Virus record (IMG/VR): IMGVR_UViG_3300013115_000236
Span: 1 to 39,536 of that record
Source of the DNA: a virus
DNA: 39,536 bases
Reading direction: 5' to 3' (one strand)
Part shown: positions 11,860 to 20,470 of the stretch, in pieces
Layout of the letters: each line of letters begins with the position of its first letter
Numbering within the stretch: the first letter of the stretch is position 1
Translations under genes and position numbers: made by a program
Notes under the pieces: model-generated
Told to the model about the DNA's origin: nothing
Databases searched by the model: none
What the model saw: only the letters and a program-made list of their open reading frames with translations

Positions 11860-11923
11860 ATGCAACGGTTTGCTAAATCGTCGAGGTGAAAATCTCACAT
11901 AGGTTCAAATCCTATACTCTCCG
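11838..11923 (+). tRNA. tRNA-Ser(GCT)
   Basis: Acceptor GGAGAGT/ACTCTCC, D arm GCA-GAGTGGCTAAA-TGC, anticodon arm ACGGT-TTGCTAA-ATCGT, long variable arm with GAG...CTC. Its first 22 bases overlap the end of the preceding CDS, so mRNA and tRNA maturation compete. Confidence 0.9.
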
Positions 11924-11927
11924 CTAT

Positions 11928-12011
11928 GGAAGGTATCCGGCTGGATGAGGAGCTTGTCTTGAAAACAAGTAATGGGTTAGACCATTCGGGGTTCGAGTCC
12001 CTGACCTTCCG
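11928..12011 (+). tRNA. tRNA-Ser(TGA)
   Basis: Acceptor GGAAGGT/ACCTTCC, anticodon arm CTTGT-CTTGAAA-ACAAG, class II variable arm with AATGG...CCATT, discriminator G. Confidence 0.9.
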
Positions 12012-12016
12012 CGAAT

Positions 12017-12089
12017 GCTCTCGTAGTGTAATGGAATAGCACAAGGGATTTCTACTCCCTTAGTGAGGGTTCGAGTCCTTCCGAGAGTA
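12017..12089 (+). tRNA. tRNA-Arg(TCT)
   Basis: Acceptor GCTCTCG/CGAGAGT, anticodon arm AGGGA-TTTCTAC-TCCCT. The only tRNA here followed by an encoded CCA (12090-12092), perhaps by chance. Confidence 0.9.
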
Positions 12090-12134
12090 CCAATTATTAC
12101 CACTTATTAGTGGTTATTAGTAGTTATTAGATAT

Positions 12135-12206
12135 AGCCCTATCGTTCAATGGTTAGGACATATGCCTGATAAGCATAAAATCGTGGTTCGACTCCACGTG
12201 GGGCTA
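12135..12206 (+). tRNA. tRNA-Ile(GAT)
   Basis: Acceptor AGCCCTA/TGGGGCT, anticodon arm TATGC-CTGATAA-GCATA, T arm CGTGG-TTCGACT-CCACG. Last tRNA of the array. Confidence 0.88.
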
Positions 12207-12226
12207 CAAATATAGGAGAATATAAA

Positions 12227-12697
12227 ATGTGGAAACGATTCACAGGTGAACAAATAACAGATATAGAAACAACACTACTTACCGATATAGCAAGTATTAA
12301 AGATGAACATAATTTATCTTTTTATATTGGTGGGGATTCTATGAAGAGATACGACACAACTACATATACCATCGCATTGGTAATGCTAATGGAAGGTCGT
12401 GGTGGTCGTGGTTATTATAAAAATATAAAAGTAGTAGATAAACACGTTTCAAGACAGCAACGATTATTCAAAGAAACTTATGAAGCAGTAGAATCCGCGT
12501 TATTCATAAATCCTATATTAGAAAGTATTGGTTATAACATTAAAGAAATACACACAGATTTAAATCCTAATCCAATTCATGCAAGTAATGAAATGATTAA
12601 GCAATGCATTGGATATATCCAAGGTATGGGATTTGTTGGTAAAACTAAACCAGATAGTTGGGTTGCATACGAAGTGAGTGATAAATTTTCAAAGTAA
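12227..12697 (+). CDS. RNase H-like YkuK family protein
   Basis: 156 aa. It matches from memory the YkuK/DUF458 family, which has an RNase H-like fold: FYIGGDSM, then YTIALVMLMEGRGGRGYYKNI, EIHTDLNPNP with two acidic positions, and KTKPDSWVAYEVSDK near the end. The family's biochemical role is not settled; nuclease or structure-specific binding is the usual guess. TAGGAGAAT precedes the ATG. It starts 20 nt after the last tRNA and may be expressed by read-through. Confidence 0.8.
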   Translation: MWKRFTGEQITDIETTLLTDIASIKDEHNLSFYIGGDSMKRYDTTTYTIALVMLMEGRGGRGYYKNIKVVDKHVSRQQRLFKETYEAVESALFINPILESIGYNIKEIHTDLNPNPIHASNEMIKQCIGYIQGMGFVGKTKPDSWVAYEVSDKFSK

Positions 12698-12713
12698 TAT
12701 CTCATATATATTC

Positions 12714-12720
12714 TATTTAT
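12714..12720 (+). promoter_or_regulatory. AT-rich TATTTAT element, copy 5
   Basis: Upstream of phoH, 62 nt before its ATG. The longer spacing than other copies leaves a leader containing TTGGACATTTTTC. Confidence 0.35.
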
Positions 12721-12782
12721 TATAGAAGTAAGTAAAGGTTATAGTTGGACATTTTTCTTTAACCAACCAGGAGATATTCATT

Positions 12783-13616
12783 ATGAGTAAATCTAAAACA
12801 ACTAAAAAAGTTATTACTACCACTCAAGTTAAAGCAAATCAAGAATGTAAAAACAAACGACAAGTCATGTCACAACTTAAACGGATCAAATGGGATATAG
12901 AATTTCAAACAGAGAATCAAGAAATATTCTATAATACAATAGATAAGAATGATATTTCATTTTGTGCAGGTCCTGCCGGTTGTGGTAAAACTTATATAGC
13001 TACATATTATGCATTACAACAACTTGCCACCACTAAAAAATATGATGGTATTATTATTACAAAACCATTAGTAGAAGTTGAAGGTGAAAAACTTGGATAC
13101 TTACCAGGAAATGTAGAAGAAAAAACTGAACCATTTATGATGTCCATTTATTATAATATGGAACAAATAATTGGTAAAGATAGATTGAAAATGTTAAGAG
13201 AAACAGGAGTAATTACAGTAGTTCCATTAGCTTATATGCGTGGACTTACTTTAACGAATAAATTAGTTTTATTGGATGAAGCTCAGAATTCAACTCCTCT
13301 TCAAATTAAAACATTTTTAACTCGTATTGGTAGAGGTAGTAAATTTGTTATTAGTGGAGATTTACAGCAAAGTGATGTTAAACATAAACAAGGTAATGGA
13401 TTAGAAGATGCAATTAGAAGATTAACTGGATTGCCACATTTAGGATTTTCTCAATTTACTCTTGATGATGTAGTTAGACATCCAGCAGTTACTGGTATAT
13501 TAGAAAGATATAATGATGAATATTCTGTTGATGATATACCTGCTGAAGTAACTTTATCTACTTGGTTAGAACATCCAAAATATGATTACTCAAAAATAAT
13601 AAACAGATGGGATTAG
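12783..13616 (+). CDS. phoH: PhoH-like ATPase
   Basis: 277 aa. Walker A GPAGCGKT at residues 63-70 and Walker B LVLLDEAQNS are the PhoH signature, together with the preceding FCAGPAG and KFVISGDLQQSD, which resembles helicase motif III. PhoH-like proteins are common in marine phages; RNA-associated NTPase activity is likely and the phage role unknown. AGGAGAT precedes the ATG. The next gene starts one base after its stop. Confidence 0.92.
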   Translation: MSKSKTTKKVITTTQVKANQECKNKRQVMSQLKRIKWDIEFQTENQEIFYNTIDKNDISFCAGPAGCGKTYIATYYALQQLATTKKYDGIIITKPLVEVEGEKLGYLPGNVEEKTEPFMMSIYYNMEQIIGKDRLKMLRETGVITVVPLAYMRGLTLTNKLVLLDEAQNSTPLQIKTFLTRIGRGSKFVISGDLQQSDVKHKQGNGLEDAIRRLTGLPHLGFSQFTLDDVVRHPAVTGILERYNDEYSVDDIPAEVTLSTWLEHPKYDYSKIINRWD

Positions 13617-13617
13617 A

Positions 13618-13884
13618 ATGAAAGAAATACAAAAGAATAGTAAAGAAGTAATTCGTATTGGAGAAAGTGAATACGAAGGTCATAAGTTCGTAGATTGTAG
13701 AATATATTATGATGACAATGGAGAATGGCGACCTACCAAGAAAGGTATATCATTTAGTCATAAGATAGCTCATGAAGTTGTAGAAGCTATTATAGAGACT
13801 ATGGAAGAATCTAATTGGAAAGATTTTGAAACTACACCTGGTCAAATAAAAGGTCAGAGTGGGGGATCATTATATGGAAAATAG
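13618..13884 (+). CDS. PC4-like single-strand DNA-binding protein
   Basis: 88 aa. EYEGHKFVDCRIYYDDNGEW, then RPTKKGISFSHKIAHEVVEAI, matches the PC4/Sub1 coactivator domain: beta strands with an aromatic pair, the KKGI turn and a C-terminal helix. Such domains bind single-stranded DNA as dimers, so a role in phage replication or transcription is likely. It follows phoH directly and its last codons overlap the radical SAM gene. Confidence 0.75.
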   Translation: MKEIQKNSKEVIRIGESEYEGHKFVDCRIYYDDNGEWRPTKKGISFSHKIAHEVVEAIIETMEESNWKDFETTPGQIKGQSGGSLYGK

Positions 13885-14911
13885 TCTATATACACTTTAT
13901 GCCCACGAATTTAAAGATGGGAATATATCGCCACGTATTCTACCGCCTTGTTTAGAAATAGATTTAACAAATTCTTGTAATCAAGATTGTATCTATTGTT
14001 GTTCAGCAGAACATAGAAAATCAAATCCATCAAAAGCAAAATATGAAGATTTTATTAAATTGTTAGATAATCTTACCGAGTGGAATTTAAATAATTCTGT
14101 GGGTAAATTAACTTCTATTATTTTTGTTGGTGGGGGTGAACCTACCCTATTTAAAAATTACGAATATATTATTAAACATAGTATTGATTTGGGTTTTAAT
14201 ACTTCAATTGTTACAAATGGAACAAAGTTAGATAAACTCTTAAATATCGGTCCCGAATATATAAAAAAAATGCAATGGATTGGAGTTGATTTAGATAGTG
14301 CGATAGAAGATTTATACAATCTCGTCAGACTTCCAAAAGGTCCTGGACAATTTGATCAAGTCAAAGAAAACATTCAGAAAATAACAAAGATTGGTGGGAA
14401 AGTAGATATCAAAGCACTGATACTTGGAGAAACCGCAAATAAAACAAATATCTTGAATCTTTTTGAATATACAAAAGAAGTAAACGCAAGAATGATTTAT
14501 ATAAGGTCGGCTGTATTAGAAAAAGGTGATGGTGATGCTTATATCATTGAACAGGATTTAATGAACTATATTCTCAAGATAAAAGACATATATAACTTCA
14601 AAGTCAGAGTAAACCAAAGAGAACAAATAACTGCAAGATGTTATAAAAAATGTTATGCTCTGTATTTATTACCAATATTTTGTGCAGATGGGTTAATTTA
14701 TCTATGTCCAGAACATAGAGGAAATAAAAATTTAACCATTGGTAGTTGGATAGAAGATGACTGGAGAAGTATATGGTGCGGTGATGTTCATAATGATAAA
14801 TTTAATAACTTTGATATATCTATTTGTTCACCATGTAGACCAGACCCATACAATACTGGTATTCAACAAGTATTAAATAATCCAGATAGATTTGAGGAGC
14901 TATTCTTTTAA
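13874..14911 (+). CDS. Radical SAM enzyme with SPASM-like C-terminus
   Basis: 345 aa. CNQDCIYC (Cys 35, 39, 42) is the CxxxCxxC cluster that binds the SAM-cleaving 4Fe-4S. GGGEPTLF and the VTNGT strand follow as in the radical SAM barrel. The C-terminal part has many cysteines (CYKKC, CPEHR, CSPC) that could bind further clusters, as in SPASM proteins. Substrate unknown. Start at ATG 13874 with GGGGGA upstream; an in-frame GTG at 13859 is weaker. It overlaps the PC4-like gene by 11 nt. Confidence 0.88.
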   Translation: MENSLYTLYAHEFKDGNISPRILPPCLEIDLTNSCNQDCIYCCSAEHRKSNPSKAKYEDFIKLLDNLTEWNLNNSVGKLTSIIFVGGGEPTLFKNYEYIIKHSIDLGFNTSIVTNGTKLDKLLNIGPEYIKKMQWIGVDLDSAIEDLYNLVRLPKGPGQFDQVKENIQKITKIGGKVDIKALILGETANKTNILNLFEYTKEVNARMIYIRSAVLEKGDGDAYIIEQDLMNYILKIKDIYNFKVRVNQREQITARCYKKCYALYLLPIFCADGLIYLCPEHRGNKNLTIGSWIEDDWRSIWCGDVHNDKFNNFDISICSPCRPDPYNTGIQQVLNNPDRFEELFF

Positions 14912-15159
14912 TGAATTTAACTTGGTTCTATTTCCATTGCGTATTAGCTATGGTTATATTAGTAAAAGACTATAATGGTACATTAGAAGATTCGTTGGAT
15001 AGATTTGAAAAGTCTATTGGGTTATATACTGAACCCGATACTACTGATACAGAAACTCCACCGTTTTATGTACCACCAACAGAACAAGATTCAACTTGGA
15101 TATTGCCTCCAATAGATGGTATTGATATATCTGTTGATTCTAATATAGTAAAAGTATAA
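14911..15159 (+). CDS. Unknown protein with hydrophobic N-terminus
   Basis: 82 aa. Residues 4-17 are hydrophobic (TWFYFHCVLAMVIL), a possible signal anchor. The rest is acidic and Pro/Thr-rich (EPDTTDTETPPFYVPPTEQDSTW), probably disordered. Start overlaps the stop of the radical SAM gene by one base, so it is translationally coupled and may be a small partner. Confidence 0.6.
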   Translation: MNLTWFYFHCVLAMVILVKDYNGTLEDSLDRFEKSIGLYTEPDTTDTETPPFYVPPTEQDSTWILPPIDGIDISVDSNIVKV

Positions 15160-15160
15160 A

Positions 15161-15436
15161 ATGGATAGAGAATATTTTAAAGAAAAGAGAACTGGTAAGA
15201 AATCAAAAGGTAGTCATACCATATGTTGTGGTGAAGATAAAGATAGACATATTTTAAATAAGAATAAACCAGATGAATGGAAATTGATAGAACAACATTG
15301 TGAGGATCATTTAATATCCTATTCATCAGTAATAGATATTACACCAGTATGCTGTAAGGTTTGCGGTAGATTACTTAAATATATTAGTAAGATTGATACC
15401 GACAAAGATAGACGAGAAACTATTGATACAGAATAA
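15161..15436 (+). CDS. Small cysteine-rich protein
   Basis: 91 aa with CC (22-23), C47 and PVCCKVCGRLL, a half zinc-ribbon-like arrangement, plus several His. Lysine-rich N-terminus. It starts one base after the preceding stop. Function unknown. Confidence 0.6.
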   Translation: MDREYFKEKRTGKKSKGSHTICCGEDKDRHILNKNKPDEWKLIEQHCEDHLISYSSVIDITPVCCKVCGRLLKYISKIDTDKDRRETIDTE

Positions 15437-15461
15437 ATGTGTGTTTTCTGAAACTTCTTAC

Positions 15462-15468
15462 TATTTAT
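15462..15468 (+). promoter_or_regulatory. AT-rich TATTTAT element, copy 6
   Basis: Ends 23 nt before the ATG at 15492. The sequence TATTTATAATAAATA also contains AATAAATA, similar to T4-type late promoter boxes (TATAAATA). Confidence 0.45.
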
Positions 15469-15491
15469 AATAAATAATATAGGAGTTTAAT

Positions 15492-16076
15492 ATGCCAGGA
15501 GAAAAAGGTCAAGGAATAAATCCTTATCTTGGGAAACCGATTCCCAAAGAAAAAATAGTTAGAGCCATACAAGAAAGTGAAAGTATGATTAAAGCAGCCG
15601 CTTCACTTCACGTCTCATATAACACATTTAAGAAATGGGCAAAAAGATATGGTGTGTTTAAACCACGACCAAGTTCAGCTGGAGTTACACGAGCACGAAA
15701 AGTTACTTGGTCTGGATTAAAACCATTGGATGTAGAATTAAGTGCACAGAAAAAATTGATTAAGGAGTTTATTTTACCACAACGTTGTTCTCAATGTGGT
15801 GAATCAAGGTTTCGTAAATCTGATATGCTTTCTCCACTTATTTTACATTTTATAGATGGTGATATTCATAATAAGACACCAGATAATATGAGATTATTTT
15901 GCTATAATTGTTATTTTCTGGAAAAGGACCATAACCACAGACGAGTGAATGAAAAAATTGGTAGAACCTTTGATGATCAAAAACAGATAGAACAAGATAC
16001 TCAAGATGATATAACTGGAGATGAATTAGCTAAAGAATTGGGTGAATCACTTGCAGATTTGTTTGGTAAGAATTAG
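15492..16076 (+). CDS. HTH plus HNH-like zinc protein
   Basis: 194 aa. Residues 18-52 form a helix-turn-helix (IVRAIQESESMIKAAASLHVSYNTFKKWAKRYG). A CSQC knuckle follows, then LILHFIDGDIHNKTPDNMRLFCYNC, the HNH order with its second Cys pair. The final catalytic His of many HNH enzymes is replaced by Tyr here, so it may be a DNA-binding relic rather than a nicking enzyme. Such HTH-HNH proteins are frequent in marine phages. TAGGAG precedes the ATG. Confidence 0.75.
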   Translation: MPGEKGQGINPYLGKPIPKEKIVRAIQESESMIKAAASLHVSYNTFKKWAKRYGVFKPRPSSAGVTRARKVTWSGLKPLDVELSAQKKLIKEFILPQRCSQCGESRFRKSDMLSPLILHFIDGDIHNKTPDNMRLFCYNCYFLEKDHNHRRVNEKIGRTFDDQKQIEQDTQDDITGDELAKELGESLADLFGKN

Positions 16077-16417
16077 TGAATAAACTATTCTACGCATTAT
16101 CGCTTAGCATAATTGGAAATATAATAGCTTGGTTTCATATGAATGCACAATTCAAATGGGAATGGGCTAAATCTCATTGGTTTATAGTATTAGCAGGAAT
16201 ACCAATTAGTTATTTATTTTATTATTCTACAAGATATTTTTATGAATATTTCAATCAGTATTGGGCAGTTAGACCAATAGGATTTGGAATAGCAACTATA
16301 ACATTTTCAATTATGACGGCATTATTACTACACGAATGGCCATCACAGAGAATTATTGTTTCTTTAATATTGGCATCTGTTATATTGTATATAAACTTAT
16401 CGGTGCATGTAAAATGA
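16076..16417 (+). CDS. Integral membrane protein, about four helices
   Basis: 113 aa from a GTG start that overlaps the preceding TAG stop by one base. Hydrophobic segments lie at about residues 4-20, 36-52, 70-87 and 93-110. No family recognised with confidence. The tight coupling to its neighbours suggests coexpression rather than shared function. Confidence 0.7.
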   Translation: MNKLFYALSLSIIGNIIAWFHMNAQFKWEWAKSHWFIVLAGIPISYLFYYSTRYFYEYFNQYWAVRPIGFGIATITFSIMTALLLHEWPSQRIIVSLILASVILYINLSVHVK

Positions 16418-16659
16418 AGGACAGCATAATAAAGAAGTTAAAAGAAGGTAAGTTAGAACCTAATCCAGATTTACCAGAAGACTTGAAAATTTCAATAGAG
16501 ACATTTATACAACAAGCAGCAATAGTAGAAGAATATGAAGTAGACTATGTACCATCTGAATATGTAACTAATTTAATTAATACTTTTTCTAAATATCCTG
16601 AATATTCATTGGTTACATTTGATTTGATGGAAACATTATTAAGAGGACAAAAGAAATGA
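16414..16659 (+). CDS. Small unknown protein
   Basis: 81 aa. It starts at the ATGA overlap with the membrane protein stop. Charged and helical (MKDSIIKKLKEGKLEPNPDLPEDLK). A longer reading from 16336 would lie inside the preceding gene and is not needed. Function unknown. Confidence 0.7.
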   Translation: MKDSIIKKLKEGKLEPNPDLPEDLKISIETFIQQAAIVEEYEVDYVPSEYVTNLINTFSKYPEYSLVTFDLMETLLRGQKK

Positions 16660-16949
16660 ATACTAAAGAAATTAAAACATTAATATTAGAACGAGTTAAA
16701 CCCGGAGACCAATGGAAGGATCCAGACGATTCTTCTGTTGGTATATTTCCATCCCTTACTGACGGATTAGAATATTCATTTCATAAGTCAGGTGGACAAG
16801 TAAAAGAGTTTCATCTATCTTCATTTGAAGGTAAGATTTATTCAGTTACATATGAAGAAGTGCCTGATGAACCACCACCACCTAAACCAAGATATTCTAT
16901 GTATGGTGAAGAAGTGGATGAACAACAAGACTTGTGGCGTAATGACTAA
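16656..16949 (+). CDS. Small unknown protein
   Basis: 97 aa. ATGA overlap with the preceding gene, with AAGAGGACAAA as ribosome binding site. Contains a proline run (DEPPPPKPRYSMYGEEVDEQQD). Probable compact beta fold before it. Function unknown. Confidence 0.7.
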   Translation: MNTKEIKTLILERVKPGDQWKDPDDSSVGIFPSLTDGLEYSFHKSGGQVKEFHLSSFEGKIYSVTYEEVPDEPPPPKPRYSMYGEEVDEQQDLWRND

Positions 16950-17188
16950 TGATGAAAGATAATGCTGTATATAACCAATGGGATAACGAAGTGATGGTAA
17001 AAACCAGAGGTGAATACATTTATATTATATGTCATAAAGAAAAACAAATGGATAAAGTAGTAAGTAAATTAACTACTGATAGTTGTTATTTAGAAGGTTA
17101 TGAAGAATGGGATGATGATAGCGATAAGAAATGGATACTCACATTCAAAGTATTAAATGACTATGAGTTGATTCCTGATATAAACTAA
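16949..17188 (+). CDS. Small unknown protein
   Basis: 79 aa. TAATG overlap with the preceding stop; a second ATG follows at 16952. Tryptophan- and acid-rich (YEEWDDDSDKKWILTFKVL). Last gene of the run that starts at 15492; no clear terminator follows. Confidence 0.65.
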   Translation: MMKDNAVYNQWDNEVMVKTRGEYIYIICHKEKQMDKVVSKLTTDSCYLEGYEEWDDDSDKKWILTFKVLNDYELIPDIN

Positions 17189-17298
17189 TTATATATATTA
17201 ATTCCCTTCTCACCTTGTTTGGTAAATAGTATCAAAAAACTCTTTTTATAATAGATATAAGAAAATAAAAAAATAATCACTAAAAAATGAAAAAAAGC

Positions 17299-17327
17299 TT
17301 GACTTTATCAATTATTATTCGTAAGAT
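17299..17327 (+). promoter_or_regulatory. Sigma70-type promoter 8
   Basis: TTGACT, 17-bp spacer, TAAGAT. The only usable ATG of the following gene starts exactly 8 nt later, so the mRNA would have a 0-3 nt leader. Confidence 0.85.
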
Positions 17328-17335
17328 CAGGTGAA

Positions 17336-17794
17336 ATGAGAAAATCATATAAAGAAGAAAATGAGAAATTGTTTGGTCGGAGAATTAAACAATTAAAACA
17401 CATTACAGAGGATAGAAATTATATTCCTGAAAATAGTACTAATGGTTATCATGGATTTATTTATGAAATGTATGGAGCGTTAGTAAGTGGTAGAAAAATT
17501 AGTTTAAAAATGGAATCATCTATTACTAAAATTGTAAAGTCTTATTCTGAATGGTTAAAGAAAAATAAAGATCCAAAATTTTTAGAAAATAAAACAACAT
17601 TATTAAATAAGATTACTATGGTTCGTAATATGTTAGAACAGGCACCATATACAAGTAATTTTAAATATGAAAAGGGAATATTTTTAGATTCTGTTTATGA
17701 CCAAGTTATGAATAGAGGAACATTATCACCCAAACAAAAATTAGCATTAAACAAAATGTATAAACAATACAAAAAGAAAGTTGAAAATAATTGA
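17336..17794 (+). CDS. Unknown basic helical protein
   Basis: 152 aa, lysine-rich and mostly helical, with no recognised motif. There is no plausible in-frame alternative start before about residue 45, and promoter 8 ends 8 nt before this ATG, so translation looks nearly leaderless. It precedes the CobT-like gene, which has its own promoter of the same family, so the two may be expressed together. Confidence 0.7.
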   Translation: MRKSYKEENEKLFGRRIKQLKHITEDRNYIPENSTNGYHGFIYEMYGALVSGRKISLKMESSITKIVKSYSEWLKKNKDPKFLENKTTLLNKITMVRNMLEQAPYTSNFKYEKGIFLDSVYDQVMNRGTLSPKQKLALNKMYKQYKKKVENN

Positions 17795-17803
17795 AGAAAA
17801 GGC

Positions 17804-17832
17804 TTGACTTTATCAATTATTATTCGTAAGAT
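17804..17832 (+). promoter_or_regulatory. Sigma70-type promoter 9
   Basis: TTGACT, 17-bp spacer, TAAGAT, then CAAGTGAA and an ATGAGA 8 nt after the -10 box. It drives the CobT-like gene. Confidence 0.85.
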
Positions 17833-17840
17833 CAAGTGAA

Positions 17841-20096
17841 ATGAGAGAGAAAACCCAAATGAAAAAAATGAACTTATTTAATCCAATGGCACTTCGTGAG
17901 AAGTATTCCAGTAAGAATTTAAATAAAAAGAATAATTTTAGTTCTTTTTGGTTAGATGATAATTGGGGTGAAACTCATGAAGAAGAAAAGAAAAGTGGTG
18001 TTGATTTAATTGCACTCGCTTCTTACAGACGAGCTATTGGAAACTTTGTAAATATTGTAACTGGAAAAGATATTAAAGTTACATTTAAAACTTCAGGTGA
18101 TTCCTTTACTGATGGTAAGGAAGTAATTATTTCATCTAAATTGGATGATAAACTTTTTGATTCTACTGTTGGATTGGCACTTCACGAAAGTAGTCATATT
18201 CTACTTTCTGATTTTGATTTTCTTAAAAATCTTGAATATAACATTCCAAAAGAATATTTGGATAGAGCCTTTAATAAAGGTTATAGTGAAATGGAATCAA
18301 AAGTTCACATTAAAAATTTATTGAACTTCGTTGAAGATAGACGAATTGATTTTCATATTTTTAGTACTTCTCCTGGATATAAAGGTTACTATCATTCAAT
18401 GTATGAAAAATATTTTAGAAGTAAAGTAGTTGATAAAGCTTTACTATCTGATGAAATGACTGATGAAAATTGGGATTCATATATTTTTAGAATTATAAAT
18501 TTTACTAATTCAAATACTCGGTTAGATTCATTAAATGGATTAAAGGATATTTGGGAAGTGGTTGATTTGAAAAACATTTCAAGACTTAAAACTACTGAAG
18601 AATCTTTAAAAGTAGCACTTGAAATGTATCATATAATTTTAAATAATATTCCAGATGGAATTGAAAAAGTTAATGATGAAACTGGTGAAGTTTCTTATGA
18701 TAGAGCAGATGGAAGTGGTTCTACTGATGGTAATAGTGGTGATGGGAATGAATCTCGTGAAATGTCTGATGATGAATTTGAAGATTTACTTGAAGCGATT
18801 GAAAATGGTGATGTAGAATTTAGTGAAGAAAAATCTGGAAATTCCGTATCTGTTCCTATGGATAGTGGTAATGAATCTGGTGAAGGTGGTGAAGAAAGTT
18901 CTTCAAGTGATTCAAGTGAAAATGGTGAAGATGGTGAAGAAAGTTCTTCAAGTAAAAGTGGTAGTAAAGATGGTGATTCAAATGAAAGTAATGAAGTAGT
19001 TGAAGAAAAGGTTACTTTATCTGATTCACAGAAAAAACAATTAGAAAAGTCCATTAAAAAACAAAAAAAGTTTATGGACGGTGATATTCAGAAAAAGAAA
19101 GTTTCTAAAAAAAATAAAACAGCAATTGACGCAGTTGAAAATAGTGGAATGTCTTATAAAGAAGTTGGAAATGATTTAAAAGATAGATATACTAAAGATA
19201 GAACTAAAACTAAATGTATTGTAGTTAAGAAATTAACCAAAGAACTAATTGATAGTGGAGCTATAAATATGTTAGGTAGAAGTTATAATACTGGTAGAAA
19301 TGAAGAATCTATTAATGAAGGATTACGACTTGGAACTATACTTGGTAGAAAACTTCAAATTAGAACTGAATCTCGTGAAACAAAATACACCAGAAAAAAT
19401 ACCGGTCGTATTGACAAAAGATTAATTTCTGAATTAGGTTTTGATAATGATAATGTATTTAGTCAAACTTTTATTGATTCTTTCCCAGATGCTTTCCTTC
19501 ACATTTCAATTGACGCAAGTGGAAGTATGAGTGGTGGAAAATGGGATAAAACTATGAAATCAGTAACGGCTATGGTAAAGGCAATTGATATGATTGAAGG
19601 TGTTGATGTGGTTGTTTCATTCCGTTCTACTCAATATAGTTATGGTAGAAATACAGAAGATTATCCAATTATATTAATTGCTTATGATTCCAGAGTAGAT
19701 AGTTTGATTAAGGTTAAAACACTTTGGAAATCTATTAATGTTGCTGGAACTACTCCAGAAGGATTATGTTATGAAGCAGTTATGGATGAAATGATTAGTG
19801 GTGGTAGAGACAGAGAATCTTACTTCTTAAACTTTTCAGATGGAATGCCAATGTTTAGTAATGGTGAAGTTGATTATCATTATGATAGAGCAATTAATCA
19901 CACCAAATTGATGGTGAAGAAAATTAGAGAACGAGGAATTAAAGTTCTTTCATATTTTATTGGTGATGGTAATGGTGAAGATAGATATATGGAAGATTTT
20001 AAAAGAATGTATGGTAAAGATTCACAATTTGTGGATGTAACAAATGTAACGGCGGTATCTCGTTCAATGAATAAAAAATTCTTGGAGAAAAACTAA
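17841..20096 (+). CDS. CobT-like VWA-domain protein
   Basis: 751 aa. The N-terminal part has LHESSH (about 114), a metalloprotease-like HExxH motif. A long acidic Ser/Gly/Glu linker follows (about 295-385). The C-terminal von Willebrand A domain holds the MIDAS DASGSMS (about 558). This order (helical part, acidic linker, VWA) is that of CobT, partner of the AAA+ CobS in cobalt chelatase, and the CobS-like gene lies 370 nt downstream. Phage versions probably form another AAA+/VWA remodelling complex. The start may instead be ATG 17859 or 17868; 17841 would be nearly leaderless. Confidence 0.85.
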   Translation: MREKTQMKKMNLFNPMALREKYSSKNLNKKNNFSSFWLDDNWGETHEEEKKSGVDLIALASYRRAIGNFVNIVTGKDIKVTFKTSGDSFTDGKEVIISSKLDDKLFDSTVGLALHESSHILLSDFDFLKNLEYNIPKEYLDRAFNKGYSEMESKVHIKNLLNFVEDRRIDFHIFSTSPGYKGYYHSMYEKYFRSKVVDKALLSDEMTDENWDSYIFRIINFTNSNTRLDSLNGLKDIWEVVDLKNISRLKTTEESLKVALEMYHIILNNIPDGIEKVNDETGEVSYDRADGSGSTDGNSGDGNESREMSDDEFEDLLEAIENGDVEFSEEKSGNSVSVPMDSGNESGEGGEESSSSDSSENGEDGEESSSSKSGSKDGDSNESNEVVEEKVTLSDSQKKQLEKSIKKQKKFMDGDIQKKKVSKKNKTAIDAVENSGMSYKEVGNDLKDRYTKDRTKTKCIVVKKLTKELIDSGAINMLGRSYNTGRNEESINEGLRLGTILGRKLQIRTESRETKYTRKNTGRIDKRLISELGFDNDNVFSQTFIDSFPDAFLHISIDASGSMSGGKWDKTMKSVTAMVKAIDMIEGVDVVVSFRSTQYSYGRNTEDYPIILIAYDSRVDSLIKVKTLWKSINVAGTTPEGLCYEAVMDEMISGGRDRESYFLNFSDGMPMFSNGEVDYHYDRAINHTKLMVKKIRERGIKVLSYFIGDGNGEDRYMEDFKRMYGKDSQFVDVTNVTAVSRSMNKKFLEKN

Positions 20097-20197
20097 TGAA
20101 AAAGGTAAAAGAAATATTAGGTGGATTGGTATTATTTATGATGTTGTATTTACTATTAGTTATGGCATTTATAATAGATGGAGCTCCATTCCATTAA
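20096..20197 (+). CDS. Very small membrane protein, 33 aa
   Basis: MKKVKEILGG followed by a single hydrophobic helix (LVLFMMLYLLLVMAFII). TAATG overlaps with both the CobT-like stop and the next start. GGAG lies 9 nt upstream. Function unknown. Confidence 0.6.
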   Translation: MKKVKEILGGLVLFMMLYLLLVMAFIIDGAPFH

Positions 20198-20382
20198 TGT
20201 TATTTAGATGGTTACATAATAGAAAATATAAACATACTCCCATGTGTAATTGTGGTTATAGAATGATACTTGATAAAGAAACATTTCATAGAGTATATTG
20301 GAAGTGTAAAAAATGTAGTGTTGAAGCGTATGAAACTCATAATGGTAAATTACATTGGTTTAAAAAATATGAAAAAAAATGA
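20197..20382 (+). CDS. Small zinc-ribbon protein
   Basis: 61 aa. CNCG (17-20) and CKKC (37-40) form a two-knuckle zinc ribbon in a basic protein rich in Lys, Trp and Tyr. It is coupled to the preceding small membrane protein by a TAATG overlap. Nucleic-acid binding is plausible. Confidence 0.65.
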   Translation: MLFRWLHNRKYKHTPMCNCGYRMILDKETFHRVYWKCKKCSVEAYETHNGKLHWFKKYEKK

Positions 20383-20391
20383 AAAAAAAGC

Positions 20392-20420
20392 TTGACTTTA
20401 TCAATTATTATTCGTAAGAT
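20392..20420 (+). promoter_or_regulatory. Sigma70-type promoter 10
   Basis: TTGACT, 17-bp spacer, TAAGAT, then CAGGTGAA and an ATGAGA 8 nt after the -10 box. It drives the CobS-like gene through a short leader ORF. Confidence 0.85.
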
Positions 20421-20428
20421 CAGGTGAA

Positions 20429-20470
20429 ATGAGAGAGTTAATAACTAACAAAAAAAGGAGTCTTAAATGA
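20429..20470 (+). CDS. Possible 13-aa leader peptide
   Basis: The ATGAGA at the start of the promoter 10 transcript opens a 13-codon frame whose TGA overlaps the ATG of the CobS-like gene (AAATGA). If a ribosome loads at this near-leaderless AUG it would be delivered to the main start. It could equally be chance. Confidence 0.35.
   Translation: MRELITNKKRSLK

Noticed and set aside
18695-19054. Minus-strand ORF of 119 aa, Ser/Leu/Pro-rich
   Set aside because: It is the antisense of the acidic Ser/Gly/Glu linker of the CobT-like gene.
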